64,000 nucleotides of DNA, from the NCBI RefSeq assembly GCF_003863965.1, contig NZ_RRCN01000002.1, positions 454,226 to 518,225 of the forward strand, in the 5' to 3' direction. The position numbers were made by a program, and so were the translations under genes. The notes beneath the pieces were generated by a model that was given only the letters and a program-made list of their open reading frames with translations, searched no databases and was not told the DNA's origin. Position 1 is the first letter of the stretch. Each line of letters opens with the position of its first letter. This document shows positions 1 to 8,413 of the stretch, one piece after another. The stretch is from Paenibacillus oralis (lineage in GTDB: Bacteria > Bacillota > Bacilli > Paenibacillales > Paenibacillaceae).

Positions 1-782
1 TCCATCAGCGAACTCACTTTCGACACATCCGCCTTGTTTTCGGACTTTCCATCAACCTTAAAAGCCGTTTCCATCACCACGCCGTCCGCGATGGACAACT
101 GTTCCCGGAAATTGGCGGCGTTGACGCCGGTATTCGCCAGTACCACCGTGCCGGGCACCGCTTCCTTCATGAAACGCAGCAACTGCGGGTCCGTCGGAGC
201 CCCGGCGGTTAGCCCGGAGATGCACAAAGCATCCGGTTTGCCGACAAACACGGTGGATACGGCAATTTCGCGAATATCGCGCACGGCCATATACTTGGCT
301 GATTCCGGCACGATGTTGAACAGCAGCTTCACATTGTCCGCGCCGACGGCCTGCCGGTGTCTGACGGTTTCGCCGACATTGGTGTTCCACAAGCCGAAAT
401 CACTGCCATACACCCCAGTAAAAAACCCCCGCACGAACTGCGCTCCCGTCGCCGCCGCCAGGTCGATCGACTTTTTGGCATCCCACAGCACGTTGACGCC
501 GTACGGAATTTTAATTTCGCTTTTCAGTTCCCCGATAATGCGGGCCATGGCCGCAACGGTCTCGGTTCTTACATCCGTCAAATACGGAAGGCTGAACTCG
601 TTGGAGAACATCACCGCGTCCACTCCGCCATCCTGCAGGGTGCGCAGTTCCTGCCTGGCCATTTCCACAACGTAGTCCATGCCTTTGGCCTTGTCGTAAT
701 ACGGGTCGCCCGGCATGGCCTGCAAATGGCACATGGCAATGACCGCCTTATTTGTACCCGTCAACTCTTGTAACCAATTCAT
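1..782 (-). CDS. BtpA/SgcQ family protein (3' end outside window)
   Basis: The reading frame stays open to the window edge, so the C-terminus is missing; about 260 residues are visible. The protein begins MNWLQELTGTNKAVIAMCHL and has the features of the BtpA/SgcQ family, a TIM-barrel group: AMCHLQAMPGDP near the N-terminus, GGVDAVMFSNEFSLPY, PYGVNVLWD and LANTGVNAANF. BtpA members are linked to photosystem I biogenesis in cyanobacteria; in other bacteria they sit in uncharacterised sugar or nucleoside catabolic clusters, so the substrate here is unknown. The start is set by a GGAGGG ribosome site. The ATG overlaps the stop of a 23-codon upstream ORF (TGATG), which suggests translational coupling. 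Base composition is clearly GC-richer than the following 50 kb, so this gene may be chromosomal or recently acquired. Confidence 0.85.
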   Translation of the reverse strand, partial: MNWLQELTGTNKAVIAMCHLQAMPGDPYYDKAKGMDYVVEMARQELRTLQDGGVDAVMFSNEFSLPYLTDVRTETVAAMARIIGELKSEIKIPYGVNVLWDAKKSIDLAAATGAQFVRGFFTGVYGSDFGLWNTNVGETVRHRQAVGADNVKLLFNIVPESAKYMAVRDIREIAVSTVFVGKPDALCISGLTAGAPTDPQLLRFMKEAVPGTVVLANTGVNAANFREQLSIADGVVMETAFKVDGKSENKADVSKVSSLM

Positions 783-853
783 CAACAAATCCCTCCATTG
801 TAAAATACGTATTTCGCTAACCGAGGTCCGGAAACTAGTTCATACCCTTTCAT
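782..853 (-). CDS. 23-residue upstream ORF coupled to the BtpA-like gene
   Basis: A short ORF begins with ATG behind a near-perfect GAGGAGGTG ribosome site and encodes 23 residues starting MKGYELVSGPRLAKYVF. Its TGA stop overlaps the ATG of the BtpA-like gene by one base. The strong ribosome site and exact overlap argue that it is translated, either as a leader peptide controlling the downstream gene or as the residue of a truncated upstream gene. It has no run of one amino acid that would suggest classical attenuation. I do not recognise the peptide. Confidence 0.5.
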   Translation of the reverse strand: MKGYELVSGPRLAKYVFYNGGIC

Positions 854-1017
854 GAGTATCACACCTCCTCGCCTAGTCGGATTAATAAGCCAAGGTAAAG
901 TACAGCAACAACCAAAGTAATGGATGCAAGTTACAACCTTTTATTAGTTCACTATATTTCAATACTTTCCTAGATATTGAGCATAACAAATTGAAAAATG
1001 AACTTCCTTATGACAAC

Positions 1018-1308
1018 TTATGTAGCCTTACGAAGAACGCTAGTGTTATGACCACTTGTTGAAAAACCTGCTACGATATTTCCAACAACGATAATTCTCC
1101 CAAGCTCATCGTATTCAAATTCGTAATGTTCTAAACATTGGGGACAGCGCAACATTTCATACAGTACATACTTATCGTCTTCGGATTGCCTCATTCTCCG
1201 ATCAAACAGCTTTCCGTTTGGACCAATCCTCCATTGCTCACGATAAAAAAATTCCTGAGTAAATATAAGGTCGGTTCCGCAATTACATATTGGTTTGATA
1301 TACGCCAT
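1018..1308 (-). CDS. hypothetical protein with possible zinc-binding cysteines
   Basis: A 96-residue protein starting at an ATG preceded by GGCGGTG. It has a CNCG motif near residue 8 and CPQC near residue 56, the spacing of a possible split zinc ribbon. The middle is rich in charged and aromatic residues. It is the first gene (reading leftwards) of a group of small leftward genes. I do not recognise a family. A small DNA-binding or zinc-ribbon role is only an inference from the cysteine pairs. Confidence 0.6.
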   Translation of the reverse strand: MAYIKPICNCGTDLIFTQEFFYREQWRIGPNGKLFDRRMRQSEDDKYVLYEMLRCPQCLEHYEFEYDELGRIIVVGNIVAGFSTSGHNTSVLRKAT

Positions 1309-1455
1309 TTCAATACACCGCCTTATTCATATTGTAACATCATATACTTACTTAGAAATTATATAACAGCAGCCTTCTTCTTTCTGATTCTGAACGTAGT
1401 TACGAGTTGGCGCTATAAGATCTTTCTTGTACATCGAAAGACTCCAATTCTGATG

Positions 1456-1794
1456 CTATCTATCCTTTTGAATAAACCTAACTGCAAGCACATTCGAATT
1501 TTCATCTAATTCTATACTCGACTCGAAAGTTTTATATGGCCAGTCTTTGATGAGATCGGACTGTTCTACCGTTTGGCCATTCACAGTAAAAGGAATATCG
1601 TGGTCATTTAGTATCTTTGCACTGGTTTTCAAACCATCATAAGTAATAATGATGTTATCCAAAGAATGAAAAAAATTAGCATCAAGTATATAAGGTGTAC
1701 TTGGGAAAACAGCTTTACGTTCTGGAGAATAATTAAATATAAATAGGGTTGCATTTAATAGCAATGAACCTATCAAAAGCATTTTAAATTTCAT
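1456..1794 (-). CDS. small membrane-anchored or secreted hypothetical protein
   Basis: About 112 residues. The N-terminus (MKFKMLLIGSLLLNATLFIF) is one hydrophobic segment after two lysines, a signal anchor or uncleaved signal peptide; the rest is hydrophilic and probably extracytoplasmic. The second ATG is chosen because the GGAGG ribosome site sits nine bases upstream of it; an ATG two codons earlier is too close. No family recognised. Confidence 0.65.
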   Translation of the reverse strand: MKFKMLLIGSLLLNATLFIFNYSPERKAVFPSTPYILDANFFHSLDNIIITYDGLKTSAKILNDHDIPFTVNGQTVEQSDLIKDWPYKTFESSIELDENSNVLAVRFIQKDR

Positions 1795-1898
1795 AAACAT
1801 TTTCCTCCAATGAATTTTTGCATGTAATCTTTTGCTGTATTACTTCTATTATCAGCTTTATCTAATGTATATTTTTATTCAAACGGTGTTCATTCAGA

Positions 1899-2217
1899 TT
1901 ACGTTCTCCAGTTATTTTCTTCAACTGCCCGTTTATAATCCAATAACTCTTCGTCTGTTATAAAGCCAATTCTGTTATATATTTCAGCGGTTCCAACATC
2001 AATTCTAAATGGATTATCAACTGCCAATAAATAACCCTTTGCCGAATCGAATTGTGTTTTATGCAAAACTATAATTGGATCAGCCTTACTTGGTGGCGGA
2101 ACAACATCCACCAGCTCCCTCGACAGATCCTGCTTATTGAGTTTATAGAACTTATTATCAGCGAATGTAAACGTAGACTCTATGGGTATTAAAATATAAA
2201 TGGAATTGCTGGGTCAT
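1899..2217 (-). pseudogene. frameshifted small hypothetical gene
   Basis: An AAGGAG site precedes an ATG whose frame (MTQQFHLYF) stops after about 20 codons. The adjacent frame stays open and looks coding from the same point (IPIESTFTFADNKFYKLNK) to the end (RAVEENNWRT). Removing one C from the CCC run just after ATGA would join start and body into a protein of about 105 residues. The gene therefore carries a single-base insertion near its start, either a real lesion or a sequencing error. From an internal GTG a protein of about 70 residues could still be made. No family recognised. Confidence 0.5.
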
Positions 2218-2230
2218 ATTATCGCACTCC

Positions 2231-2776
2231 TTATAAATGAAATCCGCTAATTGCCTTATCTATAATGTCTTGATTGATCCCTATGTATCTCATGGTGATG
2301 GATGGTGATGAGTGATTAAAAATTTCTTGTAAAAGAGCTGCATCCTTTGTTCTCTGGTAGAAGTGATACCCGAAGGTCTTTCGTAGAGTAGGGGTTCCTT
2401 TTTCACAAAGACCGATTTCTGCCGCTGCTGCGTTCAATATTCGATAGGCCTATTGTTTCGTCTTCCTGGATGGGAGCAAAAATTCATCATCAGTTTTTCC
2501 TTTGATGTATTCATTGATCAAGGAACGCTGTTCCGAATTTATTGGAAAAAGCTTCTTCTTTCCGGTCTTTCTTTCACGAATAATAATATGTGTTTTATTA
2601 CTCGCACGCTTTACTTGCAATGGTAATAGATCGCTGATTCTCAAACCTACGTTTATTCCCTTCACAAACAAAAACCAGCCACGTATCGAACGATGAAGCA
2701 AATAAGATTTGATCATTTCTATTTGATTAATATTCCGGATTGGCTGTACGAACTCCAATGTCACCCCGCCTAACAA
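2231..2776 (-). pseudogene. tyrosine recombinase remnant with in-frame TAG
   Basis: The frame encodes a Bacillus-type phage/plasmid integrase: INVGLRISDLLPLQVK contains the first catalytic arginine, TLRKTFGYHFYQRT the HxxR-region equivalent (here LRKT), HSS the box II histidine neighbourhood, and MRYIGINQ the catalytic tyrosine. An in-frame TAG at 2450-2452 divides it between KTKQ and AYRILNAAAA. A few residues usually found between those blocks also appear to be missing, so a small deletion probably accompanies the stop. The full N-terminal arm-binding domain is not visible upstream. It is most likely inactive. Confidence 0.75.
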
Positions 2777-2848
2777 GCGAACAAATATTCTTGTTTGGAA
2801 TACGTTTTATATTCCGGAAACTGTCTCATTATGAACATTCGATATTCA

Positions 2849-2998
2849 TTAAGATATTTTCGAGACGAAGCACATTGATACTCTAACGATGCCCCACCCA
2901 AAGTCTACAAAGCCCGTACCAGCCAATGGATCGTATCCATGGTACGTGCCTTTTCCTTGATGATAATGTTGGACGATTTCACTTATTTCAAATCCCAT
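2849..2998 (-). CDS. 49-residue ORF, possibly truncated
   Basis: Begins MGFEISEIVQHYHQGKGTYH behind an AAGGAGCG site just downstream of the 97-residue gene, as in an operon. The first 38 residues look coding (glycine- and aromatic-rich) and the tail (RVSMCFVSKIS) looks like run-on sequence, so this may be the front of a gene truncated near 2885. No family recognised. Confidence 0.4.
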   Translation of the reverse strand: MGFEISEIVQHYHQGKGTYHGYDPLAGTGFVDFGWGIVRVSMCFVSKIS

Positions 2999-3022
2999 AA
3001 TGTACGCTCCTTATTCAAAGAA

Positions 3023-3316
3023 TTACTTGCTGTAAGTAAGATCCGCAGGCCGTCCTAACCAACGCTCTCGATCATGTTCACGCCATTGTGGGTCAATCCT
3101 GGCCGTTTCTTCATCCAAGATTTTTGATATTGGATCTGCCGCTCTAGGGGTGTCGAGGATCAATGAAACAGTATCTATTACGCCGCTCCCATATTTTTGG
3201 AGAAGAAGTGCCGCGAGACGTGGAGTTTCTGCCCCTCTTGCAACGTCCCTTGCCCTTCCATCTGCGTACTCCTTCACTTTAAGTACGAGCCTATCAATTA
3301 AGATTTTTTCGTCCAC
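3023..3316 (-). CDS. hypothetical protein, 97 residues
   Basis: Starts with GTG behind AGAGAGG and overlaps the end of the small membrane protein upstream by 23 bases, which suggests a coupled operon. The protein is helical and charged (DRLVLKVKEYADGRARDVAR) and ends LGRPADLTYSK. It has no membrane segment or cysteine motif. Unknown function. Confidence 0.6.
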   Translation of the reverse strand: MDEKILIDRLVLKVKEYADGRARDVARGAETPRLAALLLQKYGSGVIDTVSLILDTPRAADPISKILDEETARIDPQWREHDRERWLGRPADLTYSK

Positions 3317-3461
3317 TCGAATGATCCTCTCTATTCAATTTGTTGTATCTCGGACTTAACCAGTTAGTTATAGATTGAAGTGCCCAACAGATTAAAAAAA
3401 ACATTATTGCAAATCCTACGAGTGCCGGCGGCACAGCAAGAAGTAACTTCCAAAGCGCCAC
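3294..3461 (-). CDS. small single-pass membrane protein, 55 residues
   Basis: Starts with GTG behind an AAGGAGAG site. Residues about 3-31 are strongly hydrophobic (LLLAVPPALVGFAIMFFLIC) and are followed by a basic tail (RYNKLNREDHSSGRK), so it should be a single membrane span with a cytoplasmic tail. It overlaps the next gene of the leftward operon. The product is too short to assign. Confidence 0.55.
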   Translation of the reverse strand: MALWKLLLAVPPALVGFAIMFFLICWALQSITNWLSPRYNKLNREDHSSGRKNLN

Positions 3462-3583
3462 GTAATATACTCTCCTTATTCATTTTGTTACAACCAAGCC
3501 CAAATTTTTGCCAATACTTTTATCACATAAATTCATCCTCTTACTCATTTTCTTTATGTAGTGAGTAGTTCACCAGTACCTCG

Positions 3584-3769
3584 TTACTTTTTATGATTCC
3601 CAGAAATCTTACAATGCTCGTTAGCATATACGCTCCCTGCGTCACAAACCGCTTTCTTACCCTTAAAGAGGGTGGTATAGCCTTGCCATCTGCCTAATGT
3701 TAAAATATCACCAATTTTTGCTGTCTCTTCCCAACCTTCTGGGATGTCCTTAATAACTTCAAATCTCAA
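3584..3769 (-). CDS. small hypothetical protein, 61 residues
   Basis: Starts with TTG behind GGAGGGG. The sequence MRFEVIKDIPEGWEETAKIG continues DILTLGRWQGYTTLFKGKKAVCDAGSVY, a small beta-rich fold like those of many phage and plasmid accessory genes. First gene of the leftward group ending near 2850. No family recognised. Confidence 0.55.
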   Translation of the reverse strand: MRFEVIKDIPEGWEETAKIGDILTLGRWQGYTTLFKGKKAVCDAGSVYANEHCKISGNHKK

Positions 3770-4306
3770 TTTATCCCCTCCATTACTTATAATGATCTAA
3801 ATCTAACTAATCTTTGGTGTGGATATTTTACTTTACTATCATTATATTAGGGGAGTAAATATTCTCCTAATTTTTCAAGTATCATTTCTTCCCCTAACAT
3901 TGTTAGAAAAAAATATTCATTCAACGTATGTTGGGCTTTTGGGCGTGAGTGTAAAGGACTGACGTTTCTGCAAATCCACGATTGGTAGACCGTATGAGCA
4001 GGAAATCCTGTGTACAGCAGATAACGAATCACCACCTTGTTTCCTAGCCTTTATTGCCTTCCGGATAGTGGGGGGGATTCGCCATATTTCACCCGGAGCT
4101 GCAGCCTGCGTGAACCTAAGCAAGTATGAATGTGACATGCAACATGCGGATTGGCTCAATTTGCTTATTGTGAGTAACAATAAGTGATAAGCTAAAATGG
4201 CAAGTACAGCTCCTTTTCGAAGGGATCTTTTTTGTTTATTTCTCATTTGGTACGCATTCGGATATAATATATTCATAGACGTATCGCATGTTAGGGGTGG
4301 CTCTAT
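3770..4306. other. 537-bp intergenic stretch
   Basis: No convincing gene. A hairpin TTAGGGGAG/CTCCTAA followed by a short T-run lies near 3848-3876. A minus-strand reading frame through 3925-4095 (MANPPTIRKAIKARKQGGDS) could be a remnant but has no good ribosome site. TATAAT at 4263-4268 is a likely -10 for the rightward gene at 4307, although I see no good -35. Confidence 0.4.
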
Positions 4307-5341
4307 ATGTCAATGCTGATGGATGATTATAATAAAAGGCTAAGTCAACTACACTCCACCCTAGATATCTTACTTAAAGAATATGACCGACTACCGGATG
4401 CTGCTTATCAAGTATTCAGTATCGAGGCGGAAATCCGTAGCTTTGAGCTACGAAAAGACCGCCTAAACCTCGAGTTTTCGCACTTTAACTGTAGCATGTG
4501 CAAACAGAAAATAACAGATGCAGATGAGCCGGTGCGCATGGGAGCAAAGGGCTCTTTTATGATTTGTCCTCGATGTATTCGGACGATCAATCAGATAAAG
4601 GGAACTACTGAGCTCGAAGAACAGCTTGGTCTAAAGAGTCCAGGTACCGTTAAGCAAGATTGTGAAGGACCTCTTAAGCCGCTGCAAGCAGAAAAATTAA
4701 TTCGAAAATCTGAAAAATGTTGGCTCGTTCATGAGGTGGTAGCTGATCTGTTCTATAGAGTCGGCCGACGCAGAAATAATTTACTCCATTCATGGATTGA
4801 AGAGATGAGTGATCGACTTAACATGCTTAAGGATCAAAAACAGCTACTTGATGAGTTGCGGACATTGATTCCAGATTCTCATACTCAAATTCTCAGTTTG
4901 CAGTTTCAGATTCAAGATCTGCAAACCAAAGTAGATCGTATAAAAGGCGGTAAACTTCCATATCGATGCTCTCAATGTGGGGTATGGATTAAGGAGGGCG
5001 GCAATCCAACCTTCTTTGGAACGTACACTATCTGTTCAAATTGCAAAGAGGTCGTATCAAATGTGATGACTACCTCTGAAGCTGAAAAAAAACATGGTTT
5101 AACTTCGGGAACTATACGACGAGATAATTCCCGAGGTTTGCTCGATAAGTACAAAAAGCATGGTCTTTTTAGAATGTCCGGGAAAATATGGCTCATTCAT
5201 GATGTGGTTATCCTTGATAAATATAAAGAGCTCAAGTCCGAAGATACTCCTGTTATGCAAGGGAGTGAAATTTCCTCTGATTTGTCACAAAGGTCTGCTT
5301 CTATTTTCAATCGGGTTATGGAGAGTAGGAGAGGGGATTAA
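4307..5341 (+). CDS. duplicated zinc-ribbon plus helix-turn-helix protein
   Basis: 344 residues built from two similar halves. Each half has a helical lead-in, a CxxC...CxxC zinc ribbon (CSMC/CPRC near residues 62-90; CSQC/CSNC near 222-247), then a putative HTH: TTELEEQLGLKSPGTVKQD and TSEAEKKHGLTSGTIRRD, each ending in a KxWLVHEVV/KIWLIHDVV strand. The ribbon-HTH order suggests sequence-specific DNA or RNA binding, possibly as a bidentate regulator. The start has GGGGTGG upstream. The gene at 5638 has one copy of the same ribbon-HTH order, so the two may be related regulators. No named family recognised. Confidence 0.75.
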   Translation: MSMLMDDYNKRLSQLHSTLDILLKEYDRLPDAAYQVFSIEAEIRSFELRKDRLNLEFSHFNCSMCKQKITDADEPVRMGAKGSFMICPRCIRTINQIKGTTELEEQLGLKSPGTVKQDCEGPLKPLQAEKLIRKSEKCWLVHEVVADLFYRVGRRRNNLLHSWIEEMSDRLNMLKDQKQLLDELRTLIPDSHTQILSLQFQIQDLQTKVDRIKGGKLPYRCSQCGVWIKEGGNPTFFGTYTICSNCKEVVSNVMTTSEAEKKHGLTSGTIRRDNSRGLLDKYKKHGLFRMSGKIWLIHDVVILDKYKELKSEDTPVMQGSEISSDLSQRSASIFNRVMESRRGD

Positions 5342-5393
5342 ATTGCTCAGAAACGAAATAAAGAAGATACAGTTTATTGTGGGGGACGTTTAC

Positions 5394-5580
5394 ACATAGC
5401 CACTGCTTGTGACGAAAGTTAAAGGCGGTCCGTTAATTACCGAATCCAAGTCAGGCTGGATGTTTCTCTTCTCGATGAATTTGCTGAATGGGTAGTCGAA
5501 GAGGTTCCTCACCCCCCAATAAATAACGGGTATTCGGATTTCGTCGAGAAAAGACAAAAATATTTTCCAGATAATTGTTG
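5394..5580 (+). pseudogene. possible gene remnant
   Basis: Two overlapping frames look partly coding: GTG-initiated TKVKGGPLITESKSG, then in the next frame LDVSLLDEFAEWVVEEVPHP to a TGA inside the following palindrome. One frameshift would join them. No family recognised; kept as a weak remnant. Confidence 0.25.
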
Positions 5581-5618
5581 ACTTTATCATACTTTTTATG
5601 TATGATAAAGTCAACAAT
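5574..5618. promoter_or_regulatory. 19-bp perfect palindrome overlying a consensus promoter
   Basis: The arms 5574-5592 and 5600-5618 are perfect inverted repeats separated by 7 bp. TTGACT at 5578-5583 and TATGAT at 5601-5606 are 17 bp apart, a near-consensus sigma-A promoter that reads into the ribbon-HTH gene. Because the element is symmetric, the same promoter exists on the other strand. The arrangement suits an operator bound by a dimer, perhaps autoregulation by the downstream HTH protein (inference). Confidence 0.75.
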
Positions 5619-5637
5619 AAGAAGGGGCGTTTGTGAA

Positions 5638-6159
5638 ATGGAAATTAAAGAATACACCATTTTGAATTTTAAAGGCATGAACGGTTCTGAACAGTATAAC
5701 TACGATGTCTTACAGCTTAATGACGATTTATATTTCTGTGGAACCACACCAGAGGATGGCATTATCGCTAAATCTGGTATGGATTTTGTTTCCCACTTCG
5801 CACCTAATAAGACGGAAAAATATGTGGAATATTTAAAAAAACATTTTGACGAAAATGGTAGATGGCGTAACCTTGAAGCTTGTGCGTGTTGCGGGAGACA
5901 AATTTCTCGCCCTACTCCTAACGACAGCAATCTCTGCTATTTGTGCAGAGAGGGTTTCATGGGCAAAGAGCCTCTTGTTGGGCATTCGGAAACCGCTGAA
6001 ATACTTGGATGGGACAAAAGAAAAGTTTCTACCTATTTGCAACGAGCTAAGAAAAAGGATTGGCCTGATGGAATGTTTCCAAAGCCGATCCAGTGGTTAG
6101 CAAGTGGTCCGATATGGTTTCGTAATCAAATTATAATTTATCGAGACGCTCAAAAATGA
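5638..6159 (+). CDS. zinc-ribbon/HTH DNA-binding protein
   Basis: 173 residues, start ATG with GAAGGGG upstream. The N-terminal third (MEIKEYTILNFKGMNGSEQY) is a beta-rich domain of unknown type. CACC...CYLC near residues 80-102 is a zinc ribbon. The C-terminus HSETAEILGWDKRKVSTYLQ followed by FPKPIQWLASGPIWFR resembles an AlpA/MerR-like HTH, in which target-site residues follow a WLASGPIW wing. It lies 20 bases downstream of the palindromic promoter and is probably an autoregulated transcription factor. A short inverted repeat follows its stop. Confidence 0.7.
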   Translation: MEIKEYTILNFKGMNGSEQYNYDVLQLNDDLYFCGTTPEDGIIAKSGMDFVSHFAPNKTEKYVEYLKKHFDENGRWRNLEACACCGRQISRPTPNDSNLCYLCREGFMGKEPLVGHSETAEILGWDKRKVSTYLQRAKKKDWPDGMFPKPIQWLASGPIWFRNQIIIYRDAQK

Positions 6160-6248
6160 GTGTCTCTTTTTTTCCAGCTATTCCACCACGAAATCCGAAT
6201 AGCCTAAATAACCAATGGAGCGGATAGTAACCCGCTCCTTTTTCATGC

Positions 6249-7400
6249 TTAGATGTAATGTTTCCAGACGACCCTCACAGTTTCTGGATCATTCGACCAG
6301 AATGCAATGTCTACAATATCACCTCCCGTGAGTTTCAGCCGCGTAATATCATGCTCTTTAAGATAAAATTTCCTTTCGGCTCCATCGAAGACGACCTTGG
6401 TCTGACCACTATCTGCTCTCTGTACAAATAAGCCACCTGTGTCCTGCTCCACAATACACAAGTTGATTTGAATCCGATGGGAGGGATGTGAATTGGTCTT
6501 CTCAGCCAACTCAAAATCGTAGTGTATCTTATCCCCAACTGGCCTAACATTTACCACCCTGATCTTATCTCCGTGCTCAAAGTCCCTTTCACGTATGATC
6601 TTTTCGGGGACAAATGCCGGCTTATACTCTACAGTGTTGACGAAGCCGTTGACCAATGAACGTTCAAATATATGTACTGTTCCGATCTCGTTCTCGTTCA
6701 TAGTTCCTTCGTTCCCGGTAGTAGTCTTGGTTGTCTTCTTTCTGCCGGTTGGCGTACTTTCGATTTGAGTTTCTGGAGTGGGGGATGTTGCAGATACTGA
6801 AGCAGTAACTGCGATTTCACTAATCTCAATAGGCTCGTTTGCTTGGGCTACCTTGATTTCAAGTTCTGATGGAAAAGTCAGAACCGGAATGGCCACGGGA
6901 TCTATTTTCAGCTGCTGTGCAGTGAAAAATAATCGTGCCTTTTCGATTAGGGATGAGACACTTTGAAGAAAAAGCACCTTAGTTTGCAGGTTCATCAATT
7001 CACGAGTTGACCCTACATTTTCTTTTTGGCACAAGCTTACCGTAAGGTCTTTGACCTGTGTGAGCGTTTCAACATATTCAAGCTGCCAGGCGTGATATCC
7101 TTCTTTAAGTGCTTTTTTTATGATTTCAGGCAGCTTTAGGCAGAGCTCATGCATTAATCTGCCCATGATAAATTTAAGATCGTTCTCGGTAATACTTCCC
7201 CGATCCCAGTAGGGATTTCCGGTTCCAACGAGGGTTTCCCAATTCTCGTCAAGTTCTTTACGAATGTTGCCTTCCTGTGATTCAACGAAATCATCGAGAT
7301 TGAAGGTTCCATCCATGATATTATTCATAATGCTCTCGCGACCCATGTTAAAAATGGTTTCTGCAAGAGTTTGAATATGCTCTTGATTTTTACCTGTCAT
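6249..7400 (-). CDS. hypothetical two-domain protein, 383 residues
   Basis: Start ATG preceded by AAGGAG at good spacing. Residues about 1-185 are helical and acidic, with no recognisable motif. Residues 190-245 form a low-complexity Ser/Thr/Pro linker with a basic patch (GRKKTTKTTTGN). The C-terminal 135 residues are beta-rich (GDKIRVVNVRPVGDKIHYDF), suggesting an OB- or SH3-like barrel. It is convergent with the ribbon-HTH gene. I do not recognise a family; a nucleic-acid-binding barrel is only an inference. Confidence 0.65.
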   Translation of the reverse strand: MTGKNQEHIQTLAETIFNMGRESIMNNIMDGTFNLDDFVESQEGNIRKELDENWETLVGTGNPYWDRGSITENDLKFIMGRLMHELCLKLPEIIKKALKEGYHAWQLEYVETLTQVKDLTVSLCQKENVGSTRELMNLQTKVLFLQSVSSLIEKARLFFTAQQLKIDPVAIPVLTFPSELEIKVAQANEPIEISEIAVTASVSATSPTPETQIESTPTGRKKTTKTTTGNEGTMNENEIGTVHIFERSLVNGFVNTVEYKPAFVPEKIIRERDFEHGDKIRVVNVRPVGDKIHYDFELAEKTNSHPSHRIQINLCIVEQDTGGLFVQRADSGQTKVVFDGAERKFYLKEHDITRLKLTGGDIVDIAFWSNDPETVRVVWKHYI

Positions 7401-7629
7401 AACAGAAAATCTCCTTTTTTAGGATAACAAACTAGTATTAATTGTAAATTATTGAAGGAATGTGCTCTCTAACTTATTGTATCGTAAGAACGGAAGATTT
7501 GTAGACTCAGTTAGCATACAATTTTAATCAGACACCACCAGATGAAATCAACAAAATGAATGAGATTTAATGATGACCTGTCTATACTATAATCGGCACT
7601 TATGCCACGTACTAAAAGGGTGGTTTGTG

Positions 7630-7881
7630 ATGATATTTCGCGCTTTAACAATGAAATCTCTCCTTGAAGAGATAGCTGCTCGGCAAGACAACCGAGAGCT
7701 TGAGAACCCAATGGAAGGGTTTAGGTCTGGCTTTGAACCAGGGGAGTGAGGACAAGATGATTTTATCGGTCTTCTGCATGCTGCATCCCAACAAGGGCTC
7801 ATCACGGTCTTTTGTTTGCTCCAAAGGGAAGATCCAAGCCTGACGGATCTGTTGGGTGACCAGGTTAACATTTGCAGGTAA
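7630..7881 (+). pseudogene. small gene with in-frame TGA
   Basis: An ATG (GGGTGG upstream) opens a frame MIFRALTMKSLLEEIAARQD that meets TGA at 7747-7749 and then continues with coding character (GQDDFIGLLHAASQQGLITV) to TAA. The total would be 83 codons. Either a point mutation has split a small helical protein, or TGA is read through. No family recognised. Confidence 0.4.
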
Positions 7882-7915
7882 GACGGCTCTCTTCCGTACG
7901 GGAACTTGATGAAAA

Positions 7916-7948
7916 AACGAAGGAGTTTCGCGACGGAGCTCCCTCGTT
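7916..7948 (-). terminator. intrinsic terminator of the 131-residue membrane gene
   Basis: Read leftwards, AACGAGGGAG pairs with CTCCTTCGTT and is followed by a T-run. It lies directly after the stop of the leftward membrane-protein gene. Confidence 0.65.
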
Positions 7949-7952
7949 CTAG

Positions 7953-8348
7953 CTATTGTTTGCCTCGAGTGATTACCACGTATCCTGAATCAGGGAGTGT
8001 GTAGGAAAATTCCGTTGAATGAATAAACCCGAAAAACGGTCTTGCCTTGTACTTCTTATCGCAAGCCTCTACGAAGTAAATGTTGTCCTTGTTAGGTAAA
8101 ACCGCGATCTTGGTATCCTTACAGCTGAAGTGATTGAAGATTGCATCAGGTGTGCTGATAAGGCTTCCGTTATGGCCATCCAGAAATAAAAATATTGCAA
8201 AGCCGGCCGTCATTATAGTAACTGTCAGAGTTCGTTTCTTTTGCTCGGGATCATGCGATAAGAAGTACTTGGACAGACAGAATAAACTTATCAGAGTGAA
8301 TATGCTGAAGAAGGCAAAGATGATATGACGTTCAAAAAACAAGAACAT
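7953..8348 (-). CDS. small membrane protein, two predicted spans
   Basis: 131 residues, start ATG behind TAGGAGGAAG. Hydrophobic segments at about residues 8-28 and 42-56 (IMTAGFAIFLFLDG) are followed by a C-terminal soluble part of about 75 residues with two cysteines (FSCKDTK, VEACDKK) that could form a disulphide outside the cell. No family recognised. Confidence 0.65.
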   Translation of the reverse strand: MFLFFERHIIFAFFSIFTLISLFCLSKYFLSHDPEQKKRTLTVTIMTAGFAIFLFLDGHNGSLISTPDAIFNHFSCKDTKIAVLPNKDNIYFVEACDKKYKARPFFGFIHSTEFSYTLPDSGYVVITRGKQ

Positions 8349-8413
8349 ACGTCTTCCTCCTAAAATATCTTTTGTGTCACCCCACTAATGAATTTTAACC
8401 TCTCGCAGACGCC

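Noticed and set aside
3917..4276. 119-codon minus-strand frame in the 3.8-4.3 kb gap
   Set aside because: No ribosome site and no coding character in most of its length; at best a remnant in its last third.
7511..7871. minus-strand frames of 66 and 94 codons
   Set aside because: They run antisense to the small plus-strand gene at 7630 and lack ribosome sites.
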